Counted from the first letter of the stretch, positions 24,388 to 36,924 are shown. The stretch is DNA of 64,000 bases from Mauremys mutica (GCF_020497125.1 NC_059080.1:73638618-73702617); one strand, 5' to 3'. Program-made: numbers and translations. Notes: generated by a model from the sequence alone, not told the origin.

Positions 24388-24660
24388 TCTGCCCTTCTTT
24401 CGCGACTTATAGCCGCCCTTCTTCTTCGCGACTTATAGCCGCCGCTTATCTCTGCGACTTATAGCCGCCCTTCTTCTCTCTGCGACTTATAGCCGCTCTT
24501 TTCCCTGGGCTTAGCCTCCCTTTTAACTGCTCTGCCCTTCTTTCGCGACTTATAGCCGCCCTTCTTCTCCGCGACTTATAGCCGCCGCTTATCTCTGCGA
24601 CTTATAGCCGCCCTTCTTCCCTGCGACTTATAGCCGCTCTTCCCCTGGGCTCCCTTTTCA
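24388..24660. repeat. Minisatellite with higher-order structure inside the LTR element
   Basis: Eight copies of GCGACTTATAGCCG, spaced mostly 26-28 bp apart with variable CTTCTT-rich linkers, begin near 24402, 24428, 24454, 24482, 24545, 24571, 24597 and 24625. They form two blocks of four, and the blocks repeat at a 143-bp period (TCTGCCCTTCTTTCGCGAC at 24388 and 24531). On the element's own strand each unit reads CGGCTATAAGTCGC. Confidence 0.9.
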
Positions 24661-24820
24661 GACGCCCTGCAGCTTGCCGCTGCTTCGACTCTGAGCTCAG
24701 GTGCGCCTCCTTTCTTATTGGGCTTTCTTGCGGCTCCTAGCCACGCAACACTGAGCTCAGGCACGTCTCTTTTTTCTCAGGCCATCGGCATCAATGCCGG
24801 CATTCTCCACCATTTGTTGC

Positions 24821-24838
24821 ATCACATCGGGGTCACCA
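24821..24838 (-). other. Primer binding site, tRNA-Trp type
   Basis: The minus strand reads TGGTGACCCCGATGTGAT, starting two bases after the LTR. From recall it complements the 3' end of vertebrate tRNA-Trp with one mismatch (a T where the tRNA would pair with C). This is the primer used by avian alpharetroviruses. Confidence 0.85.
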
Positions 24839-24840
24839 TT

Positions 24841-25129
24841 TGTTGCATCACACTCGAGCAGGAACAGAGCCCAAGCAGAGAGAGAGAGAAACAGCGTGTG
24901 TGTATATGCATATGCCTCTTTATTCATTTCCCAGCATGCTCTTATATACAAGATGGTGGCTAATTGATTAATCAAATCAACACAGCTGCAGCTGTAACCC
25001 ATAGGGTAATTATCCTACACACCTGTATCCTATTTACAATTAGCTGGCCAATGAGAACAAGCCCAAGGCCAGTCCTTCACACACAACTCCCAGCATAATC
25101 AGCTCAGTATCTCACATTCTAATCCCACA
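24841..25129 (-). repeat. 5' LTR of the 2.3-kb element (minus orientation)
   Basis: 289 bp, TG...CA bounded on the minus strand. TATATAAG lies at 24948-24941 and AATAAA at 24924-24919, only 16 nt apart, so initiation and the poly(A) signal nearly overlap and R must be very short. Confidence 0.92.
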
Positions 25130-25135
25130 GTCCTT

Positions 25136-26008
25136 TTTATATAATCTCTTAACATATGTCAGGTCCCTCCCATAGTCTTCAGGTCTTCCCAGGTCTTCTT
25201 TTCTCAAAACTCAGCATGCCCAATTGTTTTAACCCAGGGGTAGGCAACCTATGGCACGTGTGCTGAAGGTGGCACGCAAGCTGATTTTCAGTGGCACTCA
25301 CACTGCCCTGGTCCTGGCCACTGGTCCGGGGGTTCTGCATTTTAATTTAATTTTAAATGAAGCTTCTTAAACATTTTAAAAACCTTATTTACTTTACATA
25401 CAACAATAGTTTAGTTATATATTATTGACTTAGAGAAAGAGACCTTCTAAAACGTTAAAATGTATGACTGGCACACGAGACTTTAAATTAGAGTGAATAA
25501 ATGAAGATTTGGCACACCACTTCTGAAAGGTTGCCGACCCCTGTTTTAACTATTCCTCATAGGTCAGGACAGGTTTTCTAAACCCTTTATCATTTTTGTT
25601 GCTGTCCTCTGGACTCTCCCCAGTTAGTCCACATCTTTCCTAAAGTGTAGCACCCAGTATTGAATACAGTGCTCCAGCTGAGGCCTCACTAGTGCAGAAT
25701 GGAGCTGGACAGTTACCTCCTGTGTCTTACACTCCTGTTAATACACCCAGAATTATATTAGCCTTTTTCACAGCTGCCCACATTGTTGACTCTTATTCAA
25801 TCTGTGATTCACTATAAACCCCAGATCCTTTTCAGGAGTACTATCACCTAGCCTTTTATTCTCCATTTTGTAGTTTTGCATTTGATTTTCCCTTGTATTT
25901 TACACTTGTTTTTATTGAATTTCATCTTGTTAGTTTCAGACCAATTCTCGGATTTGTCAAAGTCTTTTTGAATTCTAATCCTGTCCTCCAAATTGTTGCA
26001 ACCTCTCC
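25136..26008 (-). mobile_element. Older CR1 fragment, interrupted by a hAT element
   Basis: Minus-strand CR1 sequence of the same subtype as 10322-11456 (shared CCTCATAGGTCAGG...GGTTTTCTAAACC and TTGAATTTCATCTTGTTAGTTTCAGACCAATTC). It is split at 25235-25543 by a hAT insertion and cut off at 26008 where a second CR1 begins. No usable frame remains. Confidence 0.8.
25235..25543. mobile_element. Non-autonomous hAT element, 309 bp
   Basis: The ends CAGGGGTAGGCAACCT and AGGTTGCCGACCCCTG are near-perfect inverted repeats. The flanking 8-bp duplications are TTTTAACC and TTTTAACT (one mismatch). The interior is AT-rich and lacks transposase. The CAGGGGTYGGCAACC end is typical of Charlie-like hAT families, from recall. 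Confidence 0.92.
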
Positions 26009-27432
26009 ATAAGAACATAAAAACATAAGAACAGCCATACTGGGTCAGACCAAAGGTCCATCTAGCCCAGCATCCTGTCTACCGACAGTGGCCAATGCCA
26101 GGTGCCCCGGAGGGAGTGAACCTAACAGGTAGTGATCAAGTGATTTCTCTCCTGCCATCCATCTCCACCCTCTGACAAACAGAGTCTAGGGACATGATTC
26201 CTTACCCATTCTGGCTAATAGCCAGAAATGGACTTAACCTTCATGAATTTATCCAGTTCTCTTTTAAATGCTGTTATAGTCTTAGCCTTCACAACCTCCT
26301 CAGGTAAGGAGTTCCACAAGTTGACTGTGAGCTGCATGAAGAAGAACTTCCTTTTATTTGTTTTAAACCTGCTGCCTATTAATTTCATTTGGTGACCCCT
26401 AGTTCTTGCATTATGGGAATAAGTAAATAACTTTTCCTTATCTACTTTCTCCACATCACTCATGATTTTATATACCTCTATCATATCCCCCCTTAGTCTC
26501 CACTTTTCCAAGCTGAAAAGTCCTAGCCTCTTTAATCTCTCCTCAGATGGGACCCATTCCAAACCCCTAATCATTTTAATTGCCCTTCTCTGAACCTTTT
26601 CTAGTGCCAGTATATCTTTTTTGAGATGAGGAGACCACATCTGTACTCAGTATTCAGGATGTGGGCGTACCATCGATTTATATAAGGGCAATAATATATT
26701 CTCCTTCTTATTCTCCATCCCCTTTTTAATGATTCCTAACATCCTGTTTGCTTTTTTTTGACTGCCTCTGCACACTGCATGGACATCTTCAGAGAACTAT
26801 CCACGATGACTCCAAGATCACTTTCCTGATTCGTTGTAGCTAAATTAGCCCCCATCATATTGTATGTATAGTTGGGGTTATTTTTTCCAATGTGCATTAC
26901 TTTACATTTATCCACATTAAATTTCATTTGCCATTTTGTTGCCCAATCACTTAGTTTTGTGAGATCTTTTTGAAGTTCTTCACAGTCTGCTTTGGTCTTA
27001 ACTATCTTGAGCAGTTTAGTATCATCTGCAAACTTTGTCACCTCACTTTTTACCCCTTTCTCTGAATAAGTTGAATAGGATTGGTCCTAGGACTGACCCT
27101 TGGGGAACACCAATAGTTACCCCTCTCCATTCTGAGAATTTACCATTAATTCCTACCCTTTGTTCCCTGTCTTTTAACCAGTTCTCAATCCATGAAAGGA
27201 CCTTCCCTTTTATCCCATGACAGCTTAATTTACGTAAGAGCCTTTGGTGAGGGACCTTGTCAAAGGCTTTCTGGAAATCTAAGTACAGTATGTCCACTGG
27301 ATCCCCCTTGTCCACATGTTTGTTGACCCCTTCAAAGAACTCTAATAGATTAGTAAAACACGATTTCCCTTTACAGAAACCATGCCTACTCCTGGTATAG
27401 ATTCTATCTTGACATATTCTGTGCATCCTCAT
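26009..27432 (-). mobile_element. CR1 LINE, 3' 1.4 kb with RT domain
   Basis: The minus strand carries CR1 reverse transcriptase in three frame-shifted pieces. 27432-27043 has VDILYLDFQKAFDKVPHQRL and VPQGSVLGPILFNL. 27041-26736 has the catalytic FADDTKLL. 26640-26215 holds the C-terminal region [20 protein letters not shown] through [21 protein letters not shown]. The 3' untranslated region ends at about 26010 in a short tandem tail whose plus-strand form is ATAAGAACATAAAAACATAA. The catalytic residues are kept but frameshifts separate the pieces. 5'-truncated at about 27432. Confidence 0.93.
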
Positions 27433-30429
27433 TGACTTACTAGTGTAAGTCTGGGCAGAATTTCACTTTACTCCAGTAAGGTTAGATCTAAATTCCTACC
27501 CAGACTTTCCTTCCTACTTGTTTCCACACTGACATCAAAGTTAGAATCTAACTACCTGGAAAATCAAATAACCTTTCACATCTAACCAAAATGGCCACAC
27601 AGGTCTACTGCAGCTGGTTAACCTCAGACTCAGATTGGGATAAGAACATATTTGGTGGTAGGACCCTGACACTGAACCGCCTTACTAATGCAGAAGCAGA
27701 GTCCAGACATGAGCACATTCAGCTCAGAATTCCATACCCACTTGTTTTGTAATGCCTTCCTCCAGGAATGTCTTCTCTCTTCTGGACAATATTTTTAATA
27801 TTAAAATGGTAAGTAATTGTCACCTAGCCAGCATTCATGGAAATAAGGGATACGAGGAGAGTAAGAAAGAGAGAAGAAAAAGTGAGGGAAAAAAAGTAAT
27901 TTGGATTCACAGAGACAAAGTTCTCAGAGTTCCCTTTGTGATGTTATAGATGAAAGTCTTTCCTGTGGAGAAGGCCAGTGCACCTCTGACACCCTTAAAA
28001 TAGAGTTTAAATGGGACTTAAAGTGGTGCACAGGTTTTGTTCTGTCCTTCTGCCGGGGGTATATTTTATCCTATTAGTACTACCTAAACATTTGTGCCTG
28101 GTCCTTATATACAAGAGTGAGGGGCACAATGGAAACAGCTAACAGAGTACCTATCTTCTAAGACAGTTTCTGAGAGTAATACATGCTGATCCATTGTCCC
28201 ATTATTGTTAGACCTACAACACAGCTCTATTTTTTTCTCCCAAAAGGAATAATGAATTTACCATCCTCCTGGGGACTTATTTAGCTAATATATCACAAAA
28301 ATATCACTTATAACAGTCTGATTGAATCTGTGTAAACTGAAAATTGAAAGGAGATTAAAGACTCAATCTTGCACTGCACAGAGATGTTACTTCTATAGGA
28401 GTTGTGGGTGCTAAGGGATGCAGGGTCATACTCTACCTGTACCTTTCTAAGCGTCTGATAGCAGTCTGTCTGTGCACACCTCCTTGGTGTGGCATGGGGG
28501 AATCCCACATACTTTCTCAGCAGGCAATATACTTAGGTAGGTAGAAGGTAGGTTTTTTTCCTCTGAGAAAACATCTGTGCTGAGGTTTAATCATACAAAC
28601 ATGCATCATTTTGATAATTTGGTTACTGTTTCATATGAGCTCTTATCCCTTGTCATGTCCATATCAACTCCTTAAACAGATATCCTGACAGGTAATTTTA
28701 CAGTTCAGTGATTATTATCTTTCATAATAAATCAGTACACAAAATGATTTAATTTAGGAACCAGGATAACTTGCCTCAGGACACCCTCCCCAGAGTTCCT
28801 TTCAGACTGGATAGACAGGAATTCTTGCATAATTTTCAGTTTTATCTGTTGTCACTAATTAGAGCCAGTAATATCTTTATAAACAGATTTTTATTATGAC
28901 ACAAATAAAATGTGAACATGGGTTTCTTGGACCTTGGATGTTCCAAGATGTCACTTGCACCTAAAGTCCATTTTTTAGTTCAAGCTTAGAAAAAACAGAC
29001 ATTATAAAGGGAGTGGAAATGACTGAGATAATTAAGGTTGCATGATAGCTTTCATTCTAATCCCTTGCATTCAGGAGCTTTTAAGTTTCTGACCATTTCA
29101 TCTTTTGAGTTGAGTTTTTCCAGGATTGGTCTGTGCCTGAAGTTTAGTTTTTCTTTTTAAAGTTTGATCAGAATGGTTGGATTAATTATGCCTGCAAGCA
29201 GACTAGAAAAAATATACTTTTTGCCATCTAAAAAAATTAAAAATCTTGTAGTGGTTTTTTTGAACAGCTCATCAGAATGGCTGAAGGTAGAAATGTGATG
29301 GGGAAATAGCCTACTTTCAGGACAAATATTATGATGAAATTAACTTTGTTTTGACTGAGCTATAAGTCTTTGAAAATGGCAGTAGACTTTGTATGTACTT
29401 TCTTCCTCTAGGACCCAGTTCTGTCACACTAACTAATAATGAGCCCAATCCACTCCTCCCAGAAGAGAATACTTCTTGTCCACATTTAGAGTGGCAGAAC
29501 TGGACCTTCTGCTTGTAAAGTGTGTGGCTAAGGAAGGCTGTGCTATGCATGCATGCATGGCTAACTCAACTTCATAGTGAGAGTAGTTCAGGAGCACAAA
29601 TAACAGCCACAATAAACCTTATTGGGTTTGTGGGGATGGAAGGGAAGCCCTGGCCAACACGTGGGAAGGGTTCTGTGTAACCTGTTCTCGCTGGTTTTGA
29701 ATATTCACACTTTCAAATAGATGCTGAAAGTGCACACATAGGTTCCAGACCCATAGTCCATAGTAAAGACAACTCTCCCTGAAGACAAGTCATAATAAGG
29801 ACTGCAGGACTTGACCCTTGTGTCTTGATACTCACACTAATGGTTGGGAGATGCACTTCAAATTACTAAATGTTTCCAGTTGGAGAATAGGGGCCAAATC
29901 CTGTTCCCAGTGAATAGCCTGAGTAGTGAGACAGGGTTCCTTCTGTCCTGCAGAACTGCTCAGCAACCTATCTCCTAGGCCACAGAGAAACAGCAGAGTC
30001 GCTTCCTGGCTACTACTGCAGCTTTGATGCTATTATACCCTATGCTGTATGTAGGGAAAGAGTGTTAGAGGTGCAGATTTGCAGCTCCGCCAGCTATATC
30101 TTTGCTTCCCTTCTGTCCTGCCTTTGGTTTGCTCCCAAATGTCATACATGTGTTTGGGTGTAGGGAGCCTCTGTGGCTCTCCATATTCTTCCTCTTCCCA
30201 ACCTGTGCATTGGAATTGTAGAAGTTCTGCTGCATTCAGGCACAACCATGCCCAGGGAGGAGAGTGGGCTGGAAGAATCTGCCCCTTAGTGAACAAAGAC
30301 AGTAAGAAAAACAAGGATAATGCATCACAGCATGTGATTTTCTAAGTGCAGTTTAATGTTAATTATTTATGATACTTAACAATTTTCTAGTAACTATTCT
30401 GAAGTATATTGGCTAATGTGTTCTTGGGG
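27433..30429. other. Intergenic, no gene recognised
   Basis: About 3 kb of AT-rich DNA. No exon, RNA gene or transposon end is supported. Confidence 0.5.
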
Positions 30430-31860
30430 AACCAGGGCACAGTAACTAGCCTGTCTGACTCATTACAGACCTTTCTGTCCCCCACCCCCGCCCCTGCTTG
30501 AACCAAAACCAATCAGAAGAAAGACTTATAAAAAGCAATGAAAAGGCAGTGGGATACACACCTAAACCCCTGGGACAAGGGTGACAGGATTAAGGAAACT
30601 CCCCTAGCCTCATTTGCATTGAAGATGGGACAAGGAGGCATCTCCATTAGCATACAGAATGGAGAACAGAGATTCCAAGGCAAGAACCACACAGAACTCT
30701 GGGACCAGAAAAGCAGGGAAGCACTGCATGATGGGGGATCTCTGCTCCAGATGTTAATGAACCTGCCTGCACACACCCAGCTCAGTAGTTATCAGACCAA
30801 TTCTCATAATAAATCCTTTATTGATATCCAAAATAGTGAAGCTCCCTAACTGCATTGTGAACTCCCTCCAAGGAACACCGATCAGTTCCTATTGTCTAGC
30901 CAGAACAAAACAACTTTGGTATACTCCCTTGAGCCATCAGTCCACCCATAAACAAATCTAGTGTTCTCCCTTGAACCATTGTTGTTTCCCTACAAAAACC
31001 CTACCCATGCTCAAGTAAGTGTTCTGATGCCTGGATCCAAAATCTGCATCAGTTCTATTGGGACTTCATCTTCTCCTGACTGATTGTGCTGGGGTTTCTT
31101 CCTGTCTCCAGCACTCTGGACCCTCAGATACCACCACCACCTGGGACCCCTGATCGATTTAAGCTTCACGGAGTGGTGAGAACCCAGCTCTCTCTCTCGG
31201 TATAGCATTCTGACCCTGACTTGTGTGATCAGTTATAGTTTTCTAAACCAGACTTTTATAATCAAATGTAAGTTAGATTTAATATTATAACTGTTTTGCG
31301 TGTTTGGCTCCCCTATGGTTATTACCTGGCAATAAATAACTTTAATGGTTAAGCTGGTTGCTTCTCTCTCCCCACCTCCTCGTGGGTGTTTTTTGGCTTC
31401 CTCATTTGCTCTGCAGCAACGCTCCTTGTACCTAAGCTAAAGATCCCTACAGTGCCCAAAAATCCTGTGGGGTTTGCTCAGCAAGTGGGTTACTACCCGA
31501 ACAAGTGTCACGTGAAAGTGGGGATAGGGACGTGCTGAACCTGGGACATATGAGGGTGGCTGCTTGGAAGTGCTGCTTGATCCAGCCTACTAAGTCCAGG
31601 GACATATAAGGGGTCAGTTTGGGAGTGCTGATTAACCTGGTCCTCTCAGACGCACTCTGTTAATGTGTGTGTGTGTGTGTGTGTTTCTGGGGCTGGAAGA
31701 ACCCAGCCCTGGGGAACCTAGGTCCTGCAGGATAGCTCCATTGGGAGGGAACTTGCAGCAGGGAGAAGTAGAGCTCTGTATGAGAACACAAGTGACACAA
31801 GCAGAACATTGATAGAATTACAGACACCCCCCCCCACAGAAGAGTAATTCTAATAAAGGA
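30430..31860 (+). repeat. Possible old solo LTR or other dispersed repeat
   Basis: Composition differs from the flanks: moderately GC-rich with CTGCCTGCACACACCCAG and CCTGGGGAACCTAGG-style text. It contains a TATA-like TTATAAAAAG near 30525, AATAAA near 30808 and a (TG)n run at 31664-31685. No paired ends or target duplication could be fixed, so this is only a suspicion of an LTR-like repeat. Confidence 0.3.
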
Positions 31861-32204
31861 GCATACCCCAAAGTAACGGGCAAATATGGTAACACTAATG
31901 ATGGTTAGTATTGTGATGACAATAACTGAGGAGCTCTGATACCTTCATCCTTCTAGACCTGATATATTTTACTGAAAATATGTGCAATACGAGTGCCAAA
32001 TATTATTTTTATTATTTTTTTATTAGTCCATCCCTCCCACTAGTAATCCTCCATTGATTTCTGCATCTCTGTGATGCCTCACTTAAGCCCAAGAGATGGC
32101 ATGATACTATCATTAACTCACTGTATGCTGGCTGCTATTGTACTACAGGGCTGCTGCATTGCTTTATAAATAGCATGGATTCAGGAGTACACTTCAATAT
32201 GAAG

Positions 32205-33152
32205 TAAGAACATAAGAACATAAGAATGGCTGTACCGGGTCAGACCAAGTGTCCATCTAGCCCAGTATCTGTCTACCGACAGTGGCCAATGCCAGGTGCC
32301 CCAGAGGGAGTGAACCTAACAGGCAATGATCAAGTGATCTCTCTCCTGCCATCCATCTCCATCCTCTGACGAACAGAGGCTAGGGACACCATTCTTTACT
32401 CATCCTGGCTAATAGCCATGTATGGACTTAACCACCATGAATTTATCCAGTTCTCTTTTAAACACTGTTATAGTCCTAGCCTTCACAACCTCCTCAGGTA
32501 AGGAGTTCCACAAGTTGACTGTGCGCTGCGTGAAGAAGAACTTCCTTTTATTTATTTTAAACCTGCTGCCTATTAATTTCATTTGGTGACCCCTAGTTCT
32601 TGTATTATGGGAATAAGTAAATAACTTTTCCTTATCCACTTTCTCAACATCACTCATGACTCTATATACCTTTATCATATCCCCCCTTAGTCTCCTCTTT
32701 TCCAAGCTGAAGAGTCCTAGCCTCTTTAATCTTTCCTCATATGGGACCCTCTCCAAACCCCTAATCATTTTAGTTGCCCTTTTCTGAACCTTTACTAGTG
32801 CTAGAATATCTTTTTTGAGGTGAGGAGACCACATCTGTACACAGTATACAAGATGTGGGCGCACCATGGATTTATATAAGGGCAATAATATATTCTCAGT
32901 CTTATTCTATATCCCCTTTTTAATGATTCCTAACATCTTGTTTGCTTTTTTGACCGCCTCAGCACACTGCGTGGACATCTTCAGAGAACTATCCACGATG
33001 ATTCCAAGATCTTTTTTCTGACTCGTTGTAGCTAAATTAGCCCCCATCATATTGTATGTATAGTTGGGGTTATTTTTTCCAATGTGAATTACTTTACATT
33101 TATCCACATTAAATTTCATTTGCCATTTTGTTGCCCAATCACTTAGTTTTGT
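32205..33152 (-). mobile_element. CR1 LINE 3' end, 5'-truncated
   Basis: The minus strand 32885-32409 encodes the CR1 C-terminal region ([20 protein letters not shown] ... KRELDKFM) and 33119-32907 the preceding part (MKFNVDKCKVIHIGKNNPNY). The 3' tail at 32205 reads on the plus strand as AAGAACATAAGAACATAAGA, an 8-bp tandem tail like the copy at 26 kb. Closely related to that copy. Confidence 0.92.
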
Positions 33153-36100
33153 ATGTATTGTTAGAGTTGACCTTTAAAAGGCCAGCTATGGCTTTGTCAC
33201 CCCTCCTTTTCTCAGCATACTCTGGATCATATTGCTCTTACTTTGATACAATTTATTAATTACACGTGCCTAGAAAACTGAGCATTAAGCAGCTAGATTG
33301 AGACAATGAGATGAGTAATTAAAAGAATTAATGAAGTGGATTAAATGAATGGATTAAAGCCAAAATGGGGCTTGCAATCACCAAAATGGTAGGGCTCCCC
33401 CAAAATGCTGGTATTCCCACAACACACTCCCCCTTCCAGCTTGACATTTGTCTTTATCCAGATACCTTGATCTTACTTCTAATCCAGATATCTCAGCCAG
33501 TGCAACACCAGGTTAGTCCAGTAACGTCTTGCATCCCCTCCTATTGCATCATCTCCTGCATCTCTATGGGTACTTTCTATATATTTCATATTCTCCTGCT
33601 GCTCTGCCTCTGACTCAGGGCTGTATCTGGGCCCACAGATGGCAGGGAGTGGGTGACAATGCATATTAATCCTCTATCAAATGGGTAAACCATCAAGAGA
33701 ACACTAGGAATCTGGGGGGATTCCCTCATTGTTGTTGTCCAGACCACAAAAATACAAGGATTCTTCTTTATCCACTCCTAAAGATTTACTGGCCCAGATC
33801 ATCCCTTCCTGTGGCAATTCCTGTATTGCCAGGTTTGGAGAGATATAAAGACTCCCTGACTGAGTTTTTCCTAAATCTTCTTGTCAGAGGAAGGAATTAT
33901 CTTTCCCCCACTTCTCCCCTCAGCATTGACAGTGGTTCCACTCCAAAACATGGATACCAGTGGATTTGTAGGAGGCTTATGCCCTCCCTGTGTGGAGAAG
34001 GTGATGTATAAGGAGGTAGGTGTGGCTGGGGAGATCAAAACTCATTCTTCAGTGTGGAAGGTGGGGTTCTGAATGGTAGGGAGCAGAATGGACTGCAGCA
34101 GGCTGTAGTTTACTGTAGGTTGCTGAGTTATGTAATATTTAAATAAAATCAATGGAGTTGTTAGATATAAGCTCTCTGTGCCCTTAATAAGAACAACACA
34201 CTCCCTAGGGAGGATCTGTGGCTCCATACCCGTTGTAGGGACCCCTACTGCTGTCCCCAGCTTCTTAGCTACACTGCCAGGGAGTTGTTCTGTGTGGAGG
34301 TGTGTGTGTGCACACGTGGTGTGTCTGTGTGTGGGTGTGGTTGTTGAAGGTATGGAGGGGCAGAGAGAAATAGGCATTCCTCCACATGCCTCCTCTGTGT
34401 CCAGCCACCCTCACCTCAGACCCTTCCACTCCCCTACCATATTGGAAAGTAATCCAATTTGTTTTGCTACATTTCCTTTGTTCAAGTTTCTTTTCCGTGA
34501 ATCAGAAATCATACTCGTAAAATGTAAAATCAACATCGATTCTAAATTTAAAATAAGCTATTTTATGATTGGGATTTACTCCATAAATGTAACAGATTTC
34601 TTTACAAGTAGTCTCAGGCTATTTTCTATGGTGAATAACTTGCATTTCCTCTTTTTCTTCTTTTAAACATCCTCATGGAGATAACTGACATGCAATTTGA
34701 AATTTGGGCCCATACTCGATCCACTGACTGTGCCTGCAGTAGCATGAATACATAATCTCCCAATGTAGACCAGAAATAACACACAATGGGGACAAATGCA
34801 TCCCTGGAGTAATTCAACTGAAGTCAACAGAGCTACCTGAAGGACGAGTTTAGCCCAATATTATCATGAACAAAGCAGGTGCACTTAGATATAGAGATGT
34901 AGCCGTATGGAAATAAATGTTTGACAAAGAAACCTGCCAGTATTCCAGAGAAATGCTGCCTCCAGGAATTAAAATCTGCATCCTGTGGTGTGCACCACAT
35001 ATGCTTGCTTACACCCACAGCTGTATGTAATTTTTGTTTTCCTTTTGAAAATCAACTGTGGCATATGTGCCCTCTAGTGGGACTGGATAATAACACAAAG
35101 TGTGGTTCTGCTCTGAAAAGAACCTTTTTACTCAACGGATCAACTCCCTGTGTGTATTCAGTCATACTCACATTAGGCTCCAAAAAAGTTTTGTACATTT
35201 TTTTAAATTTTACTGCAAAGCTAATGCAATAATCAGCAAGTGAGCTGGATTCTATTCTTGTTGTGCATCAACAAATTCCAATTGCAGGACCAGATTCTGT
35301 GCTCAGTTACACTTGTGTTACCCCACTGAAGACTTTGTACACAGTGGTAATTGAAGGTAGAACTGGAAGATAATGGGATTGAATAGGTGTAACTCTGGAG
35401 AATCTGGCCTGCAGAATCTTCATTACTTCTGATGATGACTGAGTCAGAAAAAATCCATCCTGACTTTCAAAAACCAGACTGAGTCTGTTGGGTTGGCAGT
35501 TAGAAAATATCCATCTCTTTAGCTATAAACTAAGCAAATTTGGTATGGAGTCACTGAGACACAATACACATAGAACCCCAGGATGCCATTTGAATGAGTT
35601 ATCTCTGAGAGGCTTTTTACTAACCAACTACATTTTCTGTACTCTTAAAATAAGAAAACGGCAAACAAATCAATTACCACATTAACACAAATGATAATTT
35701 TAATAAGAATTTGCTATTGAAATTCAATTTCTACTGTTAACAAGTTATTTTTACCAAAAGTCCTGATGTGTAGATTACAAAAAACATTATTTAATCCATG
35801 GAAGATGATTGTTTGAAAAATGAAAGAGGAACAATTAATCTCTGTATTATTTAGTGTGTGCGTGTATGTGTGAAAGAGAAAGAGATGGGGGCAGGGGGCG
35901 CAAAGTCTCCCAAATAAAGTCAGCCTGAAACATTGTTTGAGGCCAGAAACAAAACAGCTTTCTAGTTAGATTACATGGAGAAGACTCCGGCACCATCCCC
36001 CACAAACTAGGATTGGGAAACCTTCAGTGGTAGCTTCACCAGGCTGCCCACGTGGACACTCTGGATCACACTATTCTTCTCAAAATCCTGTCATCCTTGG

Positions 36101-36512
36101 ATTTTGTGAACATGCTTGACTACTCTCATGCACTGCCCCCCAATCTCCTCCCTTTAATTAATGATACAACCCAATCTTCCTCATCATAATCATCCTGGCA
36201 ACAAGTTACAGGTCCTTCACCCCAACTTTAGGAACAGGCTCTCTTTGGCTGACATTTCATCTTATCAAAGTTCTGTGATATAACATGGTATATTAACAAA
36301 GCACCCTCATGATGGCAATTGTGTATGTAGCTGTAGCATGTCCATTGACTTAAACGGGACCTAAGTACAAGGGTGCTTCAGTGTTTTGCTGATGATAACC
36401 AGTATCTAAAACTTTACCCAGCCAGTGCAGTATGGAGCAGTAATGTAAAATGCTTTCACCAGCTCATCTTGCTCAGAAGCTGGGCAACCATGTTCAGCAC
36501 TAGCTGATGCTT
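33153..36512. other. Intergenic, no gene recognised
   Basis: AT-rich sequence. An inverted pair of ACCAGATTCTGTGCTCAG and GAGAATCTGGCCTGC at 35288-35413 suggests another small TIR repeat. A (TG)-rich tract lies at 34298-34340. No coding evidence. Confidence 0.5.
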
Positions 36513-36826
36513 CCTAGTGTCTACACTATAAGAAACTTGTGGCACTGAATCACAGAACACAGGTCAACTAACTTGGGCTAGCAGGGTTTGGGCTGCGGGC
36601 CTAAAAATAACACTGTTGACATTCAGGCAGTCAGTCTGGAGAACCCAGGCTCTGGGACCCTCCTCACTCATGGTGCCTCCGTGGCCAGACTTCTCCAACC
36701 TGAGCTTGAACATCTGTAGTGCTATTTTATTGCCCCACAGCCTGAGCCCTGCAAACCCAAATCAGCTGTCCCAGGCCAACTCCAGCTGTGCCGCAGGCTT
36801 TTTATTGCAATGTAGACATATCCCTA
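36513..36826. mobile_element. Small TIR element, about 314 bp
   Basis: Left GTGTCTACACTATAAGAA and the reverse complement of the right end, ATGTCTACATTGCAATAAA, are imperfect inverted repeats. The interior carries CAGGCTCTGGGACCC and GGGTTTGGGCTGCGGGCC blocks. Non-coding; related by its ends to the GTCTACACT elements elsewhere in the window. Confidence 0.6.
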
Positions 36827-36924
36827 GTGGCCTTTGTAGTCAGCCAGGTAGAGCCTGTAGCAGTAATCAAATCTAGAGGTAATAAAGGCATAGATGTAAT
36901 TTCTTCCCCCACCCCCACTGATTC

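Larger units (their letters stand above)
22796..25129 (-). mobile_element. Young non-autonomous LTR retroelement, tRNA-Trp primed
   Basis: Two 289-bp direct repeats (22796-23084 and 24841-25129) begin TGTTGCATCAC and end CCCACA, and appear identical over their whole length. The flanks carry a 6-bp target duplication, GTCCTT (22790-22795 and 25130-25135). Minus-strand orientation is set by four signals in the right order: TATATAAG then AATAAA in each LTR, an 18-nt primer site next to the upstream LTR, and a purine tract next to the downstream LTR. The 1756-bp interior encodes no recognisable Gag, protease, RT, integrase or Env. The tRNA-Trp primer and 6-bp duplication resemble alpharetroviruses such as the avian leukosis group; that relationship is inferred from signals only. 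It must have been copied with proteins supplied in trans. Confidence 0.92.

Noticed and set aside
24402..24640. Regularly spaced repeats resembling a CRISPR array
   Set aside because: Short degenerate units with near-identical linkers inside a vertebrate LTR element; a minisatellite, no cas genes.
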